Shown in pieces: positions 10,873 to 21,585 of a stretch of 64,000 nucleotides of DNA. Origin of the DNA: Cladopsammia gracilis (taxonomy: Eukaryota > Cnidaria > Anthozoa > Scleractinia > Dendrophylliidae); the NCBI GenBank assembly GCA_022457155.1, contig JAJGOT010000759.1, positions 1-64,000 of the forward strand, given 5' to 3'. How positions within the stretch are numbered: the first letter of the stretch is position 1; each line of letters starts with the position of its first letter. The position numbers were made by a program, and so were the translations under genes. The notes under the pieces were generated by a model, which was not told the DNA's origin, ran no database searches, and worked only from the letters and a program-made list of their open reading frames with translations.

Positions 10873-11480
10873 GAGGGGAATGAATAATATTCATAATTTT
10901 CTTATCTTTCTTGAGCTTGGCAGCTGCAGGACTTTTGCGGCTCGTGGACTCTTTCTTTGCTTAATGGGAATGTAACGAGCCGCGAGGCATGAAAAAAATG
11001 CAACTGACGTACACGATTGTTCATTAGCGTTGCTGCCGTGAACGCTGATGGTCTATTGAAAAAAGAAAACTTCTAGGATGCATTAATTACCAACTGAAGT
11101 AACTCCAACCGCCAAAGCTGATTAAAGAATACAAACTTTAGTCTCTTGTTAAATCCAGTCAGCAATATTCTAGAATAATCTTACTTTTTTCGCCACAAAC
11201 TGAAAGCATAACTTTTGTTTACCTTTACGTCGCGGTTTGTGTGAAAAAAAAAATTCGCAAAGAATTGCTCAGAGTTTTCTCAAAATCGATGGAGGCACGG
11301 TGGTGTAGTGGATAGAGTGTTGGACTTATATGCTATGGTGTTGTTTCCTTGGTCAAGAAACTTTGCTCCATATTGTCTCTCAAATCTCGACCCAGGTGTA
11401 TGGCCGGTCAATGGTCGCCGTGTTGGGTTTTGCCACGCCTGGCATTTGATGATGTCAACATGTTTCATCGTTCATGGAAA
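10873..11480 (+). repeat. interspersed repeat with degenerate tRNA-like part (copy 1)
   Basis: Matches 29889-30560 over most of its length, from GAGGGGAATGAAT through CATGAAAAAAATGCAACT to the tRNA-like GTGGTGTAGTGGATAGAG. It lacks the 125-bp MITE present in the other copy near position 10939, so it serves as an empty site. The tRNA-like portion has an A-box-like segment but has lost the B-box stretch that the other copy keeps. Confidence 0.7.
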
Positions 11481-11632
11481 AACTGTCAAAAGCCAGTGAT
11501 TTGACCATTTGGATAATAACAGCAGATTCTGGTATCATGGATCAGTGGTATTGAAAGAAAATCTACAGGCTGTGTCTCCCTCTTTCCCTTCCCAGACCGC
11601 GCTTGGTTCGCTCCGCTCACCGAAGCTGATGT

Positions 11633-11779
11633 AATATATCAAACATGAGACATAGTGTTTCATCAGATTTCCAAACACCGCAAAGTGGGCTGAAAAACGA
11701 GGCGCATCCGAGTTTTTTTTTAACCCACTTCAAGGTGTTTGGAAATCTGATCAAATACTGTGTCGAATGTTTGATATTA
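11633..11779. mobile_element. foldback MITE (GATTTCCAAACACC arms)
   Basis: The arms are imperfect reverse complements: ATCAGATTTCCAAACACCG on the left and GGTGTTTGGAAATCTGATCA on the right. Outer arms (TATCAAACAT and ATGTTTGATA) also pair, and GTGGGCT/AACCCAC pairs nearer the centre. A partial related copy lies near 12563-12610. Noncoding. Confidence 0.65.
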
Positions 11780-12708
11780 CTTCTGAAACAAAATGATTTT
11801 TGTAGGAGAAATTGAGGATGCAAAAATGAGGAGTGTTTCAACTGATTTCCAAACACTCATTAAACATTAATTTTCTTTTGTATTTTCGTCGCATGAATTA
11901 TTAATGACTTTGAGAATTCCCTTTCGTAAACGTTCGATGCAAATTTTAACGGTCGATCTTATCATTAGCATTCATTAGTAACCAAACCTTTTGTAATGGT
12001 CGATGCTATTTCTGCTCTAGTTTATGCCTGAATTAGGGCGAAAGTAGGCTATCATTATTAGATAAAATTGGGCCTAAATTAATTAAGCAATTTTCGACCT
12101 AAGCTAGATTCACGATTACGTTAGATTTAGGGATAGGGTCACCCGTTATAGATGTATTATTAAGAAAAGCACCTGTTAAAATTACATTTCTCTTGAGTTT
12201 ACCGGATAAACTCAGTGGTCTAGTAGGTGGTGAAGGATTGATGTTAGCATGCAAAGGTTCCGGATTCAATTCTAGGTCATTAATTGCATTTTTCTTTTTC
12301 TGATAGAAAAAAAAAATATAGTGTCTCTAAAATGGCAGCGACTGTTTAATAAAGGGAAATTTGCTTCACCGAATTCTTTGAACCCAAAATGCCCTCAAAG
12401 GATCCTGTTCACAAGCAATCTTGGCAACAAAAGTTACTGGCGCATCGGATTTTCCCGGCCTGTATTACATAATTTATTAATATACATAACGATATTCCGT
12501 TATTTACCTATGTATTTTTAACTTTTCTTTAATTACAGATGTTGTTTTACTTTGGCCGAAGATTTCCAAACGCTGAGAAGTGGGTTGATGCGCCTCGTTT
12601 TTTTAATCGATTTCGCTGTTTGAATCCTTTGTGGTAATTGGCATCACACATCCACCTATGCCTCCTTCACGGCAGTGATAATTCTTCTGTTTTCTCTTCA
12701 AGGATTAT
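11780..12708. other. intronic or intergenic, no gene recognised
   Basis: AT-rich sequence with short open frames only. A partial relative of the preceding foldback (TTTCCAAACGCTGAGAAGTG) is the only recognisable feature. Confidence 0.4.
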
Positions 12709-12710
12709 TA

Positions 12711-13154
12711 CAGTCCAACCCCGCTTTACGGATACCCGCTTAATATCGACACCCCGTTATTACGGGCAGTTGGTTTGGTCCGTAATCGAACGCCCATTTA
12801 ATTTGTCTAAAATTTATCCGCTTAATACGGATACCCGTTAATACGGACAAGGGACAGATTTTCCCGTCCCGATTAAAACAAAGCCATACAAAGCTAACCT
12901 GCTTAATACGGCCAATTTGGCTAATTCTAAGCGATATAAAATTGATCTCAAATATGCACCAAGTATAGTCAGCTACATATATACTTTTTGTTTGGTTGTA
13001 AGAAAATTGTCTAATCGTAATTTTTAGTGTCTTGGTGGATCGCGGTAATTTACTTTATTTTACAATTACGTCATACATGGAACCCGCTTAATACGGACAC
13101 CCCGTTAATAGTTTTTGTGGTCCCATCGGTGTCCGTATTAACGGGTTTCGACTG
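12711..13154. mobile_element. pogo/Tigger-like MITE, TA target duplication
   Basis: The left end CAGTCCAACCCCGCTTTACG and the reverse complement of the right end CAGTCGAAACCCGTTAATAC are related inverted termini, and TA flanks both sides (12709-12710 and 13155-13156). CAGT termini with TA duplication are the pattern of pogo/Tigger-type Tc1/mariner elements. The interior repeats CCCGCTTAATACGGACACC-like motifs. It is 444 bp with no transposase. Related motifs occur at 56.24-56.6 kb. Confidence 0.7.
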
Positions 13155-13204
13155 TACTGAGATTGACAAATAACTTGGAGAGAATCTGGCAGCACGTCAA
13201 CCGA

Positions 13205-13570
13205 GAGCAATGTCTTCGTCTTCTTTTTCGTCCTAGCCAGAAATATGCGACAATGATAAACGCCACCGCAATGGTACAAAAAAAGGAAAATAATGGCCGC
13301 CAAAGAACGCGTTTCTATCTTGCTTATTTACGCAGATATTCAGCCGGTAACACGCTGGAGAATGAATTTAGCTGTTGAAAATTTATCGCTAGGAAATTTG
13401 GCTTTGGAAGCCAGTTATTTTACCTGCGTGGAAGTGCTTGGTGTACTCACGACTATAGCAACACATGCACAGTCATTTCTCAGTCCAGCCGCTTACGGAA
13501 ATGACATTACTACATTAAAATTTTATTTCAAGAAAATTGACGGGACGACAGATCAAAACATGCAGGTAAA
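13205..13570. repeat. segmental duplicate B (paralogue of 8535-8890)
   Basis: Second copy of the segment described at 8535-8890, followed by the paralogous CUB half-exon at 13656. The MITE at 12711-13154 lies just upstream in this copy, where copy A carries the DIRS-like element instead. Confidence 0.65.
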
Positions 13571-13655
13571 CTTCGGATAGACGTGGCTCTGGGATGTTTC
13601 AACTTTGTGGGTATAATTAATTTTTTTAAATTAAAATCATGTTTAAGTTACTTAC

Positions 13656-13812
13656 CCACAATCGGAATCATACTCCAAGTCAAATGTTTGAAACTTCATT
13701 TTCAGCGACTTGTCTCGTGGAATGGAAACATTGTATACACAATGCATATTAATTGGGTAATTATATGGATACCCGGGACTTGTCAATGTGTTGTTTGCCA
13801 CTGAACCACATC
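13656..13812 (-). CDS. CUB domain, N-terminal half exon (copy B)
   Basis: A 157-bp minus-strand exon (acceptor TTTTGCAG, donor GTAAGT). It reads [20 protein letters not shown], then [20 protein letters not shown] and DLEYDSDCG. It carries the canonical first CUB cysteine (CGS), the SPGYP-YP turn and the conserved aromatic core. Splicing from the 14276-14451 exon (phase 1) completes a Gly codon, and onward to 10211-10386 (phase 2) completes another Gly. CUB proteins are secreted or membrane-bound; no signal peptide is seen in the window. Confidence 0.85.
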
Positions 13813-14275
13813 CTGCAAAAGCAAATGTATAACTTAAAGACCCCTTGTGTTCTCTCAATAATTTGTAGTTACCTCACCAACAATCAATAATTTTACCAAT
13901 GCACTGCACGTTTGGATACCCACTATCGATAATATTAAAATTTGTTTGTTAAGATAGAGACGGTGGGACGGTGTTGCATTAGGGAGGAAAGGGTGGGGAG
14001 GGTGGGAGGGGTGGGGAGTTGGACGCAGAGGGTTGGGGTTAGGGGTGGGAGGTTCCGGTGTAGCAAAACAAATAGGAGAGCGGAGGGATATGAAGGTTGT
14101 TTCGTATTCACGAGTTGGTTTGGTTGTTTCTTTTTCGAGTCTTTACCTTTATAGCTTTGACTAATGAGCTGTTTTGTTTGATCTGTCTTTGTTACGCTTT
14201 CTGTACTTCAAAACATTGTTGATTAATGTTATAATATTGACTAGTATGTCAAGCTGCTTTCCTATTTGCACTTAC

Positions 14276-14451
14276 CAGGTATATTATCTTCAGTGAAAAG
14301 TATCCGAAATCCTCCATTTTTCTTACGGCTCTTCAAGTAGAATGTTATCATTGCGAAGTCTCCAGGTACAAAAAGGTAAATTCCAGTGAGGTTACCACAG
14401 TATTGACCGACTTGCACGTTGTTATCATCTGTAATCTTCAAGTAATTGTGC
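14276..14451 (-). CDS. CUB domain, C-terminal half exon (copy B)
   Basis: A 176-bp minus-strand exon (acceptor TTTTTGCAG, donor GTAAGT). It reads HNYLKITDDNNVQVGQYCGN, then LTGIYLFVPGDFAMITFYLK and NGGFRILFT. It is a near copy of the 10211-10386 exon, with conservative changes and no stops. Its first half is the exon at 20752-20917, 6.3 kb upstream in transcription; joining them makes an Arg codon and a continuous CUB domain. Confidence 0.85.
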
Positions 14452-14459
14452 CTGCAAAA

Positions 14460-14875
14460 AATTTAGTGGCTGATTACATCATACTGGTATGAGTTTCATA
14501 CCCTGGTATGACGTCATACCGTGTTTTCATGAAGGGACTGTGAATGGACACTTCATACCGATCGACATACCGTAATGGTTGACGACTATAACGCATGCGT
14601 TACCCATTCCAGTCTTCCATGAGAGTGATTTCATACCGAAACGAGTGATCGTGCCGCGTTTACATGGTGCCGGTATAAGTTCTCGTACCGCTATGAGAAT
14701 CTCGATTAATATTTTTATTGCACAGCTACAGGAATGAACTACCGGTATGACTTGAACCGAAACGAGATTTTGTGCTGGTATCATGTAAACGAATTCAGAG
14801 CTTCAACAGGTAACCGGAATGAACTCGTACCGGTATGAAAGATATACCGTCATCATGTATTCCAAACAGTCCCTT
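14460..14875. repeat. intronic repeat rich in ACCGGTATGA/TCATACCG (copy B)
   Basis: Paralogue of 10395-10795 with the same alternating GGTATGA and TCATACC motifs and GTTTACATG segments. A short AT-rich change near 14705 distinguishes it from copy A. Confidence 0.6.
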
Positions 14876-16812
14876 ATATTTCTTTTGTTATTTATATGAA
14901 CAAGCCCGCGTTGTTCTGTTGTAAAGCAGTCTTAGCTTATAGGTCCTTATAGGATTGATCAAATTAAAGGCTCCTATAAGCCAACTCGTAAATATGGAAC
15001 GCTCTTTTTATAGTGAGTGTATGGTTGACCGGGAGTCATTTTTTAAAGTTCAACTGATAAAGAAAATAGTATTTCGAAAACGATGAAAAGTTGTTAGCTT
15101 GGCATAAATATGCATTGTCAGGAGCCCAGTAACAGACTCCTGGCATTGTGTGAAACGAGAAAACTGGATGACGTAATGCGTGAAATTCGGTTGTGACCTT
15201 TCATTCAGGCATCGGGACGAATAGTAGCACCGCAGCTCTAAACAAGATCGCTTCGCATTGGTTACAGGAAATAATAAATGTCAATATTCACCATTGTTCA
15301 GTATTATTTTAGGTTTTGGGTGGCAGAACCCACACGCATAAACTGCAATAAAATTAAAATGATACATGTTAGCTTGCCATTTTAATTCCATTTTCAGTTT
15401 AGAAATAAGCGTATGGGTTCCCTATGTAAAGGATAATGCCCGAGATCCGAGGTCTTGACCGTCGATAATTTTGCTTTGTGGCCGGGTTTATTTAAAACTA
15501 ACCAAGGCCGTTTAAACCCCAACTATTTAGTCCGCGAAGATACAGGGCGTATGTTGTTTGTTTAGAGGTATGTGATGTTAATTTTGTTGACACGTACTTT
15601 AAACAGTGTTTGTTAGGGGTATTGTGGAAACTACCCATGTTGGAACATAGGCTATATATCAGAAAATTGATAAGTTAACCCTATTCGGCCTGGGGGCCCT
15701 ATTCGGCCTGGGGGCCTGCCCGCGCTAACTTTCAACATTCATAACTTCCTTAATATGTATTTAAACGCCATCAAACTGTGTAACTTTTCCTAAAATTTAT
15801 GTGGCAACAATTGCATATGACAATTTTTTGATCATGTGACTAGATGTTTCCATGGCAACAAGATTTTGACAGCCATGTTTTTTGAAATTTGCATATTTAT
15901 ACCTTTGAATGAAGAAAAACAATTTTTATTGGTATAACTTTTATATTTTTACGTCATTTAGCGTTTATTTATTGGTTTTCATTAATTTTGGGTGAATTTG
16001 GACGGTTTTTAAGAGGTTTTAAAAAAATTCAGAAATCCAAGATGGCAGATCCAAGATGGCGGCCGCATAACTAATTACCTAATAACTACGTCATATAACA
16101 TCATCGTTCCATCGTGCGGACTGCAAAGGAGACAGTTTGGGACGTACTATGTATACCCTATAGGTTTCATTGTCATAGCCTTAATGTTCTTGAAGTTACG
16201 AAACTCAAATCAGAAACTCAAAATTAATACATTACGTCACCCAGTTCTCAATGCGTATTTATGTCACGCTAAGACATGCTTTTATTTTAATTTCAAATAG
16301 TTTTAGAAACGAGCCCGAGAGCTTGCTCGCAGGCTACACATTTAAAAACAACATTTACCGTGCTGTAGCTTTTACCTCAGTCCTGAAAAATCCATATGAA
16401 GTCCGCAGATCGGTTTTAATTTTCCATGCTGACTTTGAAGTCAAATAATTGATGAGTAAACAAATTTAAAACATCACATCATCTAGTTCTCTCTCTTATT
16501 TCAAACAATGCGTATTTGTGTCACGTTAATTTTTGTCTGATTTTTAATTCACCGAAACATAATTTGGTTTATTTGAACTTTTAAAAATGGCAGCGAAACT
16601 TCACAAATTAAACAACAAAATTTGCCGTGCTGCTGCTTCTTCCAAATCTTGAAAAATCCATTTGATGTCCTCCAGAGCTGCTCGAAGCGTTATGCACTGG
16701 TCAGTGGAATTACCATGAAAAGTTATCAGCCGAGCGAGCGAGCGAGTGAGCGAGTTAAATTTTTACCCAAATGATAGAAGTCATTCAACGCTTCGCGTAT
16801 TCACGAGTTAAA
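14876..16812. other. intron sequence with minor repeats
   Basis: No exon recognised. Two adjacent 18-bp copies of CCCTATTCGGCCTGGGGG lie at 15679-15714. Two tandem AAGATGGC-containing motifs lie near 16040-16060, and a GCGA/GTGA-rich stretch at about 16733-16755 directly precedes the minisatellite. Confidence 0.5.
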
Positions 16813-18034
16813 AATGACGCGAGCATACTCAGCTTCTACGAAGTACTACCGAGTGCATTGTTAAATGACGCGAGTATACTCAGTTTCTACGAAGAATTAC
16901 CGAGTGCATTGTTAAATGACGTGAGTATACTCAGATTCTACGAAGTACTACCGAGTGCATCGTTAAATGACGCGAGTGTACTCAGCTTCTACGAAGTACT
17001 ACCGAGTGCATTGTTAAATGACGCGAGTATACTCAGTTTCTACGAAGAACTACCGAGTGCATTGTTAAATGACGCTAGTATACTCAGCTTCTACGAAGTA
17101 CTACCGAGTGCATTGTTAAATGACGCGAGTATACTCAGTTCCTACGAAGAACTACCGAGTGCATTGTTAAATGACGTGAGTATACTCAGTTTCTACGAAG
17201 AACTACCGAGTGCATTGTTAAATGACGCGAGTATACTCAGCTTCTACGAAGTACTACCGAGTACATTGTTAAATGACGCGAGTATACTCAGTTCCTACAA
17301 AGAACTAACAAGTGCATTGTTAAATGACGCGAGTATACTTAGTTCCTACGAAGAACTACCGAGTGCATTGTTAAATGACGCGAGTATACTCAGTTTCTAC
17401 GAAGTACTACCGAGTGCATTGTTAAATGACGCGAGCATACTCAGCTTCTACGAAGTACTACCGAGTGCATTGTTAAATGACGCGAGTGTACTCAGTTCCT
17501 ACGAAGAACTACCGAGTGCATTGTTAAATGACGCGAGTATACTCAGTTTCTACGAAGAACTACCGAGTGCATTGTTAAATGACGCGAGTATACTCAGTTT
17601 CTACGAAGTACTACCGAGTGCATTGTTAAATGACGCGAGCATACTCAGCTTCTACGAAGAACTACCGCGAGCATTGTTAAATGACGCGAGTATACTCAGT
17701 TTCTACGAAGAACTACCGAGTGCATTGTTAAATGACGCGAGTATACTCAGTTTCTACGAAGAACTACCGAGTGCATTGTTAAATGACGCTAGTATACTCG
17801 GTTCCTACGAAGAACTACCGAGTGCATTGTCAAATGACGCGAGTATACTCAGTTTCTACGAAGAACTACCGAGTGCATTGTTAAATGACGCGAGTATACT
17901 CAGCTTCTACGAAGAACTACCGAGTCATTGTTAAATGACGCAGTGTACTCAGTTCCTACAAAGAACTACCGAGTGTATTGTTAAATGACGCGAGTGTAGT
18001 CAGTTTCTACGAAGAACTACCGAGTGCATTGTTA
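16813..18034 (+). repeat. 51-bp minisatellite, 24 units
   Basis: Tandem units of AATGACGCGAGTATACTCAG-type sequence, each 51 bp and each ending CCGAGTGCATTGTTA. The span of 1222 bp equals 24 units minus two single-base deletions, near 17926 and 17943. Because 51 is divisible by three, units 1-22 are open in one frame (NDASILSFYEELPSALL); the last two units are out of frame. Variation sits at a few sites: GTA/GAA, TTC/TCC, GCG/GTG and AGT/AGC. It lies in the long intron of the CUB gene. The open frame alone does not show it is translated. Confidence 0.9.
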
Positions 18035-20751
18035 AATGTCCATGACACTTCTTTTGCAAAGGCAACGCTAATCTGAAGTGCAGTTCAAATAGAAAACTAA
18101 TAAGTACTATATTACACATATTGGCTTTGTTTGCTATCAGGCAATCGGAAAGTAGCACTTTTTTCAGAAATATGGCATAGTGTTTTAACGAGCTTCTATA
18201 AAGTAACATAATAACAGTATTATAGAGTAAATAGATACATGCATAGACCAAATATGGTCATAAAGCTCTCGGTATACGTTAGGTCTGCATGACGTATATC
18301 CAGCGATGGAGGTAAATTTCGCATTTTCAGTAAAGGAAAGTGGAAATGACCGCTGCCTGCAACTTCGTGTTTTTGGGAGAAAAATACTTGAACATGTAGA
18401 GAAAAAGGGGTAAAGAAAGAAACAGAAAGAGAAGAAAACAAAAGAGAAAAAATATTGATCACATGACTGGACAAAAAAGGCGCGAAATTTTCGCTTTGTC
18501 TCGCAGTGTTTCTTGGCGAAGCTGAATTGAAAGCTGACAAAGCTGGTTAAAAGTTCGACCGCTCGACACGGAGTGAATGAAGGAGCACAAGTTTCGGAAA
18601 ACGCTTTATAGTAATCACCTCTGGAATATGATGTAGACTTGATACTTACCAGCAAAGTTTCTGATCTTTGTTTTAAGCGGAATGAAGTTAACGATCTCGC
18701 CGTTACGGCTGTAGGAACTAAACAACAGCGATCGACTCAGCTCGAAAATTTGGTGCTGATGGAAGGGACTAAAATGCCACATCAACTATAGGTAACGATG
18801 TTTTAACCCTACGTTTCTTGTATCTTTTAGCTGTGAATTTTTGTAGGCAATACTGTCCACGCTGCAGCCTGCAGTTCTTTCAGACTTTTTGTCGCTATGT
18901 TTAGGAGCCGTCAGTGTTTGTTCAATTTGTTTTGATTCTGAAGTGAACTTTTTAAGACAAGAAACACTTGTAACTAAGAAATTCTATGCCATTTTACTGT
19001 TTAACCCGTGAATACGCGCAAGCGCAATGAACGGGTTATCGGTAACCTGGATAATTCACTCACTTACTCCTTCCATCAGCTGTAAACTTAATGACGTAAT
19101 GCTTTGTTACGAATGCGTTTCGTAACAAGAACAGCGTGAATCCAGCGATAACAATAACTAATTTGTTGTAAACGAATATAAACAACAATAAGCTTTTTGG
19201 AGTCTTTAATCCAACATTAAAATCGATCTAAAAGGATTATTCAACCGGAACACGCGTTTTGATGCGTATATATATCTACCTTGAAATAATAAAATTTAGT
19301 CTTAACCTAATATGTGTTCGTCGATGATCGAGTGGTTTGAGACGTCGGCTTGGTACCGGGAATGACAGCCAATAGGCGAGTTCAAGTTCTGCTTAGGGAT
19401 ATTTTTCTTCTTTTTTTCGGACTGGACATTCAAAGTGAAAGTGTTTTTTTTTCTTTTGCGTCCGTCAAAACTCCTCACGTTTAATTTAAAAAAATATATC
19501 GAACCGTGTCAGTGTGAAAACATAAGCTTGCCGCAATATTGCGTTACGCGTTAGCATTTCTTATTCACGGGTTGGCTCAGAGGAGCCTTTGATTTAATTC
19601 GTGTTGTCACTACTATGTGCCCTTCTTTGCGTAGACGAAAGCTCTTCGTAGAAACTCTCAAATTGCGTACCCTAAATTAATTTTAACTTGTTGTGTAAGT
19701 AATGGCGCGAGGTAAAATATTGTTGTAAGCCTTTTTACTTAATAACAGGTTGTATATCTCAATGATTTTTTTTTTGTCTCCAACCTTTGATTTGTTATCA
19801 ATGTTTTGAATTATAAAACAGTTATAGTGCTCAAGCTTGCGCAATATCGCCGGATACTAGCCGAAGAGGGCATAGGCCGAGTTGGCTAAAATCAGGCGAT
19901 ATTGCACAAGCTTGAGCACTATAACTGTTTTGTTAAAAAGCTAGATGAGACGACGGGACTTTTAAAATAAGCTTTATTAAGGTTACAGTATACCTTCGGG
20001 GATGTCATCAGCATAACAGCTCTAGCGTCTCAAGATTACTCTTAAGATACCTTAACCCTTATATTAAATTGAAGCTTATATAATATAAATATGCCAACCA
20101 TTTTCTAGTAGAATGATTTGTCGAATTTTTTTTCGACATCTTAAAGGGATGGACGCTATAACACAAACCAATTATTTCATTTTGCTTATTTGATTTTTTC
20201 TCGAGTTTTCCGGACCCGAAGCGCTAAAAAAAGTGTCGCAGTTTTCCTATATTAAATTACACTGAATAGCTACAGAAGATTTTCGAAACAGATCAGCGAA
20301 AAAAAATGGAGTGATCACGCGTAAATGGTTCACAACGAAAACGTTTTCAGAAATAAAAATTCGGCGAAAAGATTTTGTTGATTATATGTCAACCTAGCTA
20401 CTGTCGAAATTTGAAGGAAATGAAACAAATTGCCTTTGAGTTGTAGCTCTTTAAAAAAAAGCGAAAAATTCGCTATGAGAAAAGAGTTCTTCATAAACAA
20501 ACTTTATGTCAATACATTATACTGTCATTTCTCCATCAATTTTCACTCTTTTCAATAATTTTTTGGATGAAAGAACATTCTGAAACCTTAATTTTGACTC
20601 TCAAAAACACATTTCAACAAAATGGTCGATCTGAAGATACTCTGTAACTTTAACTTGTTTGGTTTGCAAGGTGAGAGAAAACAGTCTAGCTCCCACCAAT
20701 CACAATATTACTGCTCAATTGCTATTATAAGTCAAATGTGTTTATTCTTAC
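18035..20751. other. intron sequence, no exon recognised
   Basis: Part of the 6.3-kb interval between CUB exons. Open frames near 18.2-18.7 kb on the minus strand have no recognisable domain and no supporting splice logic. The foldback at 19815-19932 is the only structured element. Confidence 0.45.
19815..19932. mobile_element. foldback MITE
   Basis: The left arm AAAACAGTTATAGTGCTCAA pairs with the right arm TTGAGCACTATAACTGTTTT. The pairing continues through CTTG-GCAATATCGCC. The ~45-bp centre carries GCCGAAGAGGGCATAGGCCG, itself partly self-complementary. Noncoding. Confidence 0.75.
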
Positions 20752-20917
20752 CTGCAATTGTAATCCAACTCCAGGTCAAATGTTTGAAACGTGAGCTTTA
20801 GCGCCTTGCCGTGTGAAATTGAAACATTGTAAACACATTGTATTATCTTATTGACTGGATAATCGTCTGGGTATCCAGGACTTGTCAAAGTTTTGTTCAC
20901 CACTGAACCACATGAAA
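20752..20917 (-). CDS. CUB domain, N-terminal half exon (copy C)
   Basis: A 166-bp minus-strand exon (acceptor TTTTGGCAG, donor GTAAGA). It reads [20 protein letters not shown], then CVYNVSISHGKALKLTFQTF and DLELDYNC. It is three codons longer than copies A and B and more diverged, so this duplicate is older. Phase 1 from the 21404-21585 exon gives Val-Ser-Cys, so the frame continues. Confidence 0.85.
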
Positions 20918-21403
20918 CTGCCAAAACAAATGTATGTCAACATACCCAGTATTGACAGTATTCACTAAATAAGTAGTGGATATATCACCAACAATCATCA
21001 AATTTTTCAATGCGCCCACCGCCCACCTGCCATTCCATGTATTTTTGACATATATCAACGACTGTTGACCTGTTTAAATAGAGGGTGGGTGGCCTGTCGT
21101 GAAACCAACCTTGAAATGGTCCACCCAGTTACCCAAATCACCCTGTCGGCTTGACCCAAGGTTAAAAATCAAACGGAAGTTACCAGTAAAAGGTCTTTAT
21201 TGAGGTTTTTATGGATCGAGTTTTAAAGGAACGGTGGCTATTCAACCACTGACGAATGGTTTGAAATATTAAAACGAGAAAAGTTTCCATTATTTCATCT
21301 ATATTTAGATCTGCCCATCTTGTTTTGTTGTTGTTTTAGTGTTTGTTAGTTTTTTTTTTTGAAGGAAGTTAGCATGACAAGCTGCTTTGTTATTTACACT
21401 TAC

Positions 21404-21585
21404 CACTTCGAAACAATTGAACAGCAGTGAAAAGGAGAAATCCACTCTTTTGCTCACTACCGTCCGAGTGGAATGTTATCACTGCGTAATCCCCAGCTAC
21501 AACAACTGCTTTCCCAGCGAGTTGATAACCACAGTATTTACCAAGGTTTACGTTGTTCTCATCGGTAATCTTCAAATAGTCGTAG
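21404..21585 (-). CDS. CUB domain, C-terminal half exon (copy C)
   Basis: A 182-bp minus-strand exon (acceptor CCTTGCAG, donor GTAAGT). It reads YDYLKITDENNVNLGKYCGY, then AVVVAGDYAVITFHSDGSEQ and KSGFLLFT. YDYLKI is the classical CUB signature including an acidic residue of the type that binds calcium in some CUB domains; copies A and B have RNYLKI and HNYLKI, losing that Asp. It is the most upstream CUB exon in the window. Its own N-terminal half is not found between here and 25 kb, so the gene's 5' end lies further up or has been lost. Confidence 0.85.

Noticed and set aside
13200..13275. Minus-strand TIAVAFIIVAYFWLGRKRRR as a transmembrane exon of the CUB gene
   Set aside because: It looks like a membrane anchor, but no convincing splice acceptor precedes it, stops lie just upstream, and the paralogue at 8.57 kb hits a stop right after WLGRI.
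16771..17934. 387-codon ORF of NDASILSFYEELPSALL repeats as a repetitive protein gene
   Set aside because: One open 51-bp unit copied many times gives a long ORF automatically. There is no promoter, splice or start evidence, and the last units are frameshifted.
16813..18034. CRISPR-like array
   Set aside because: Units are contiguous with no unique spacers, and the context is a eukaryotic intron.
18185..18655. Minus-strand 156-codon ORF as a CUB-gene exon
   Set aside because: No CUB or other domain is recognisable, and the frame runs through AT-rich sequence on overlapping registers.
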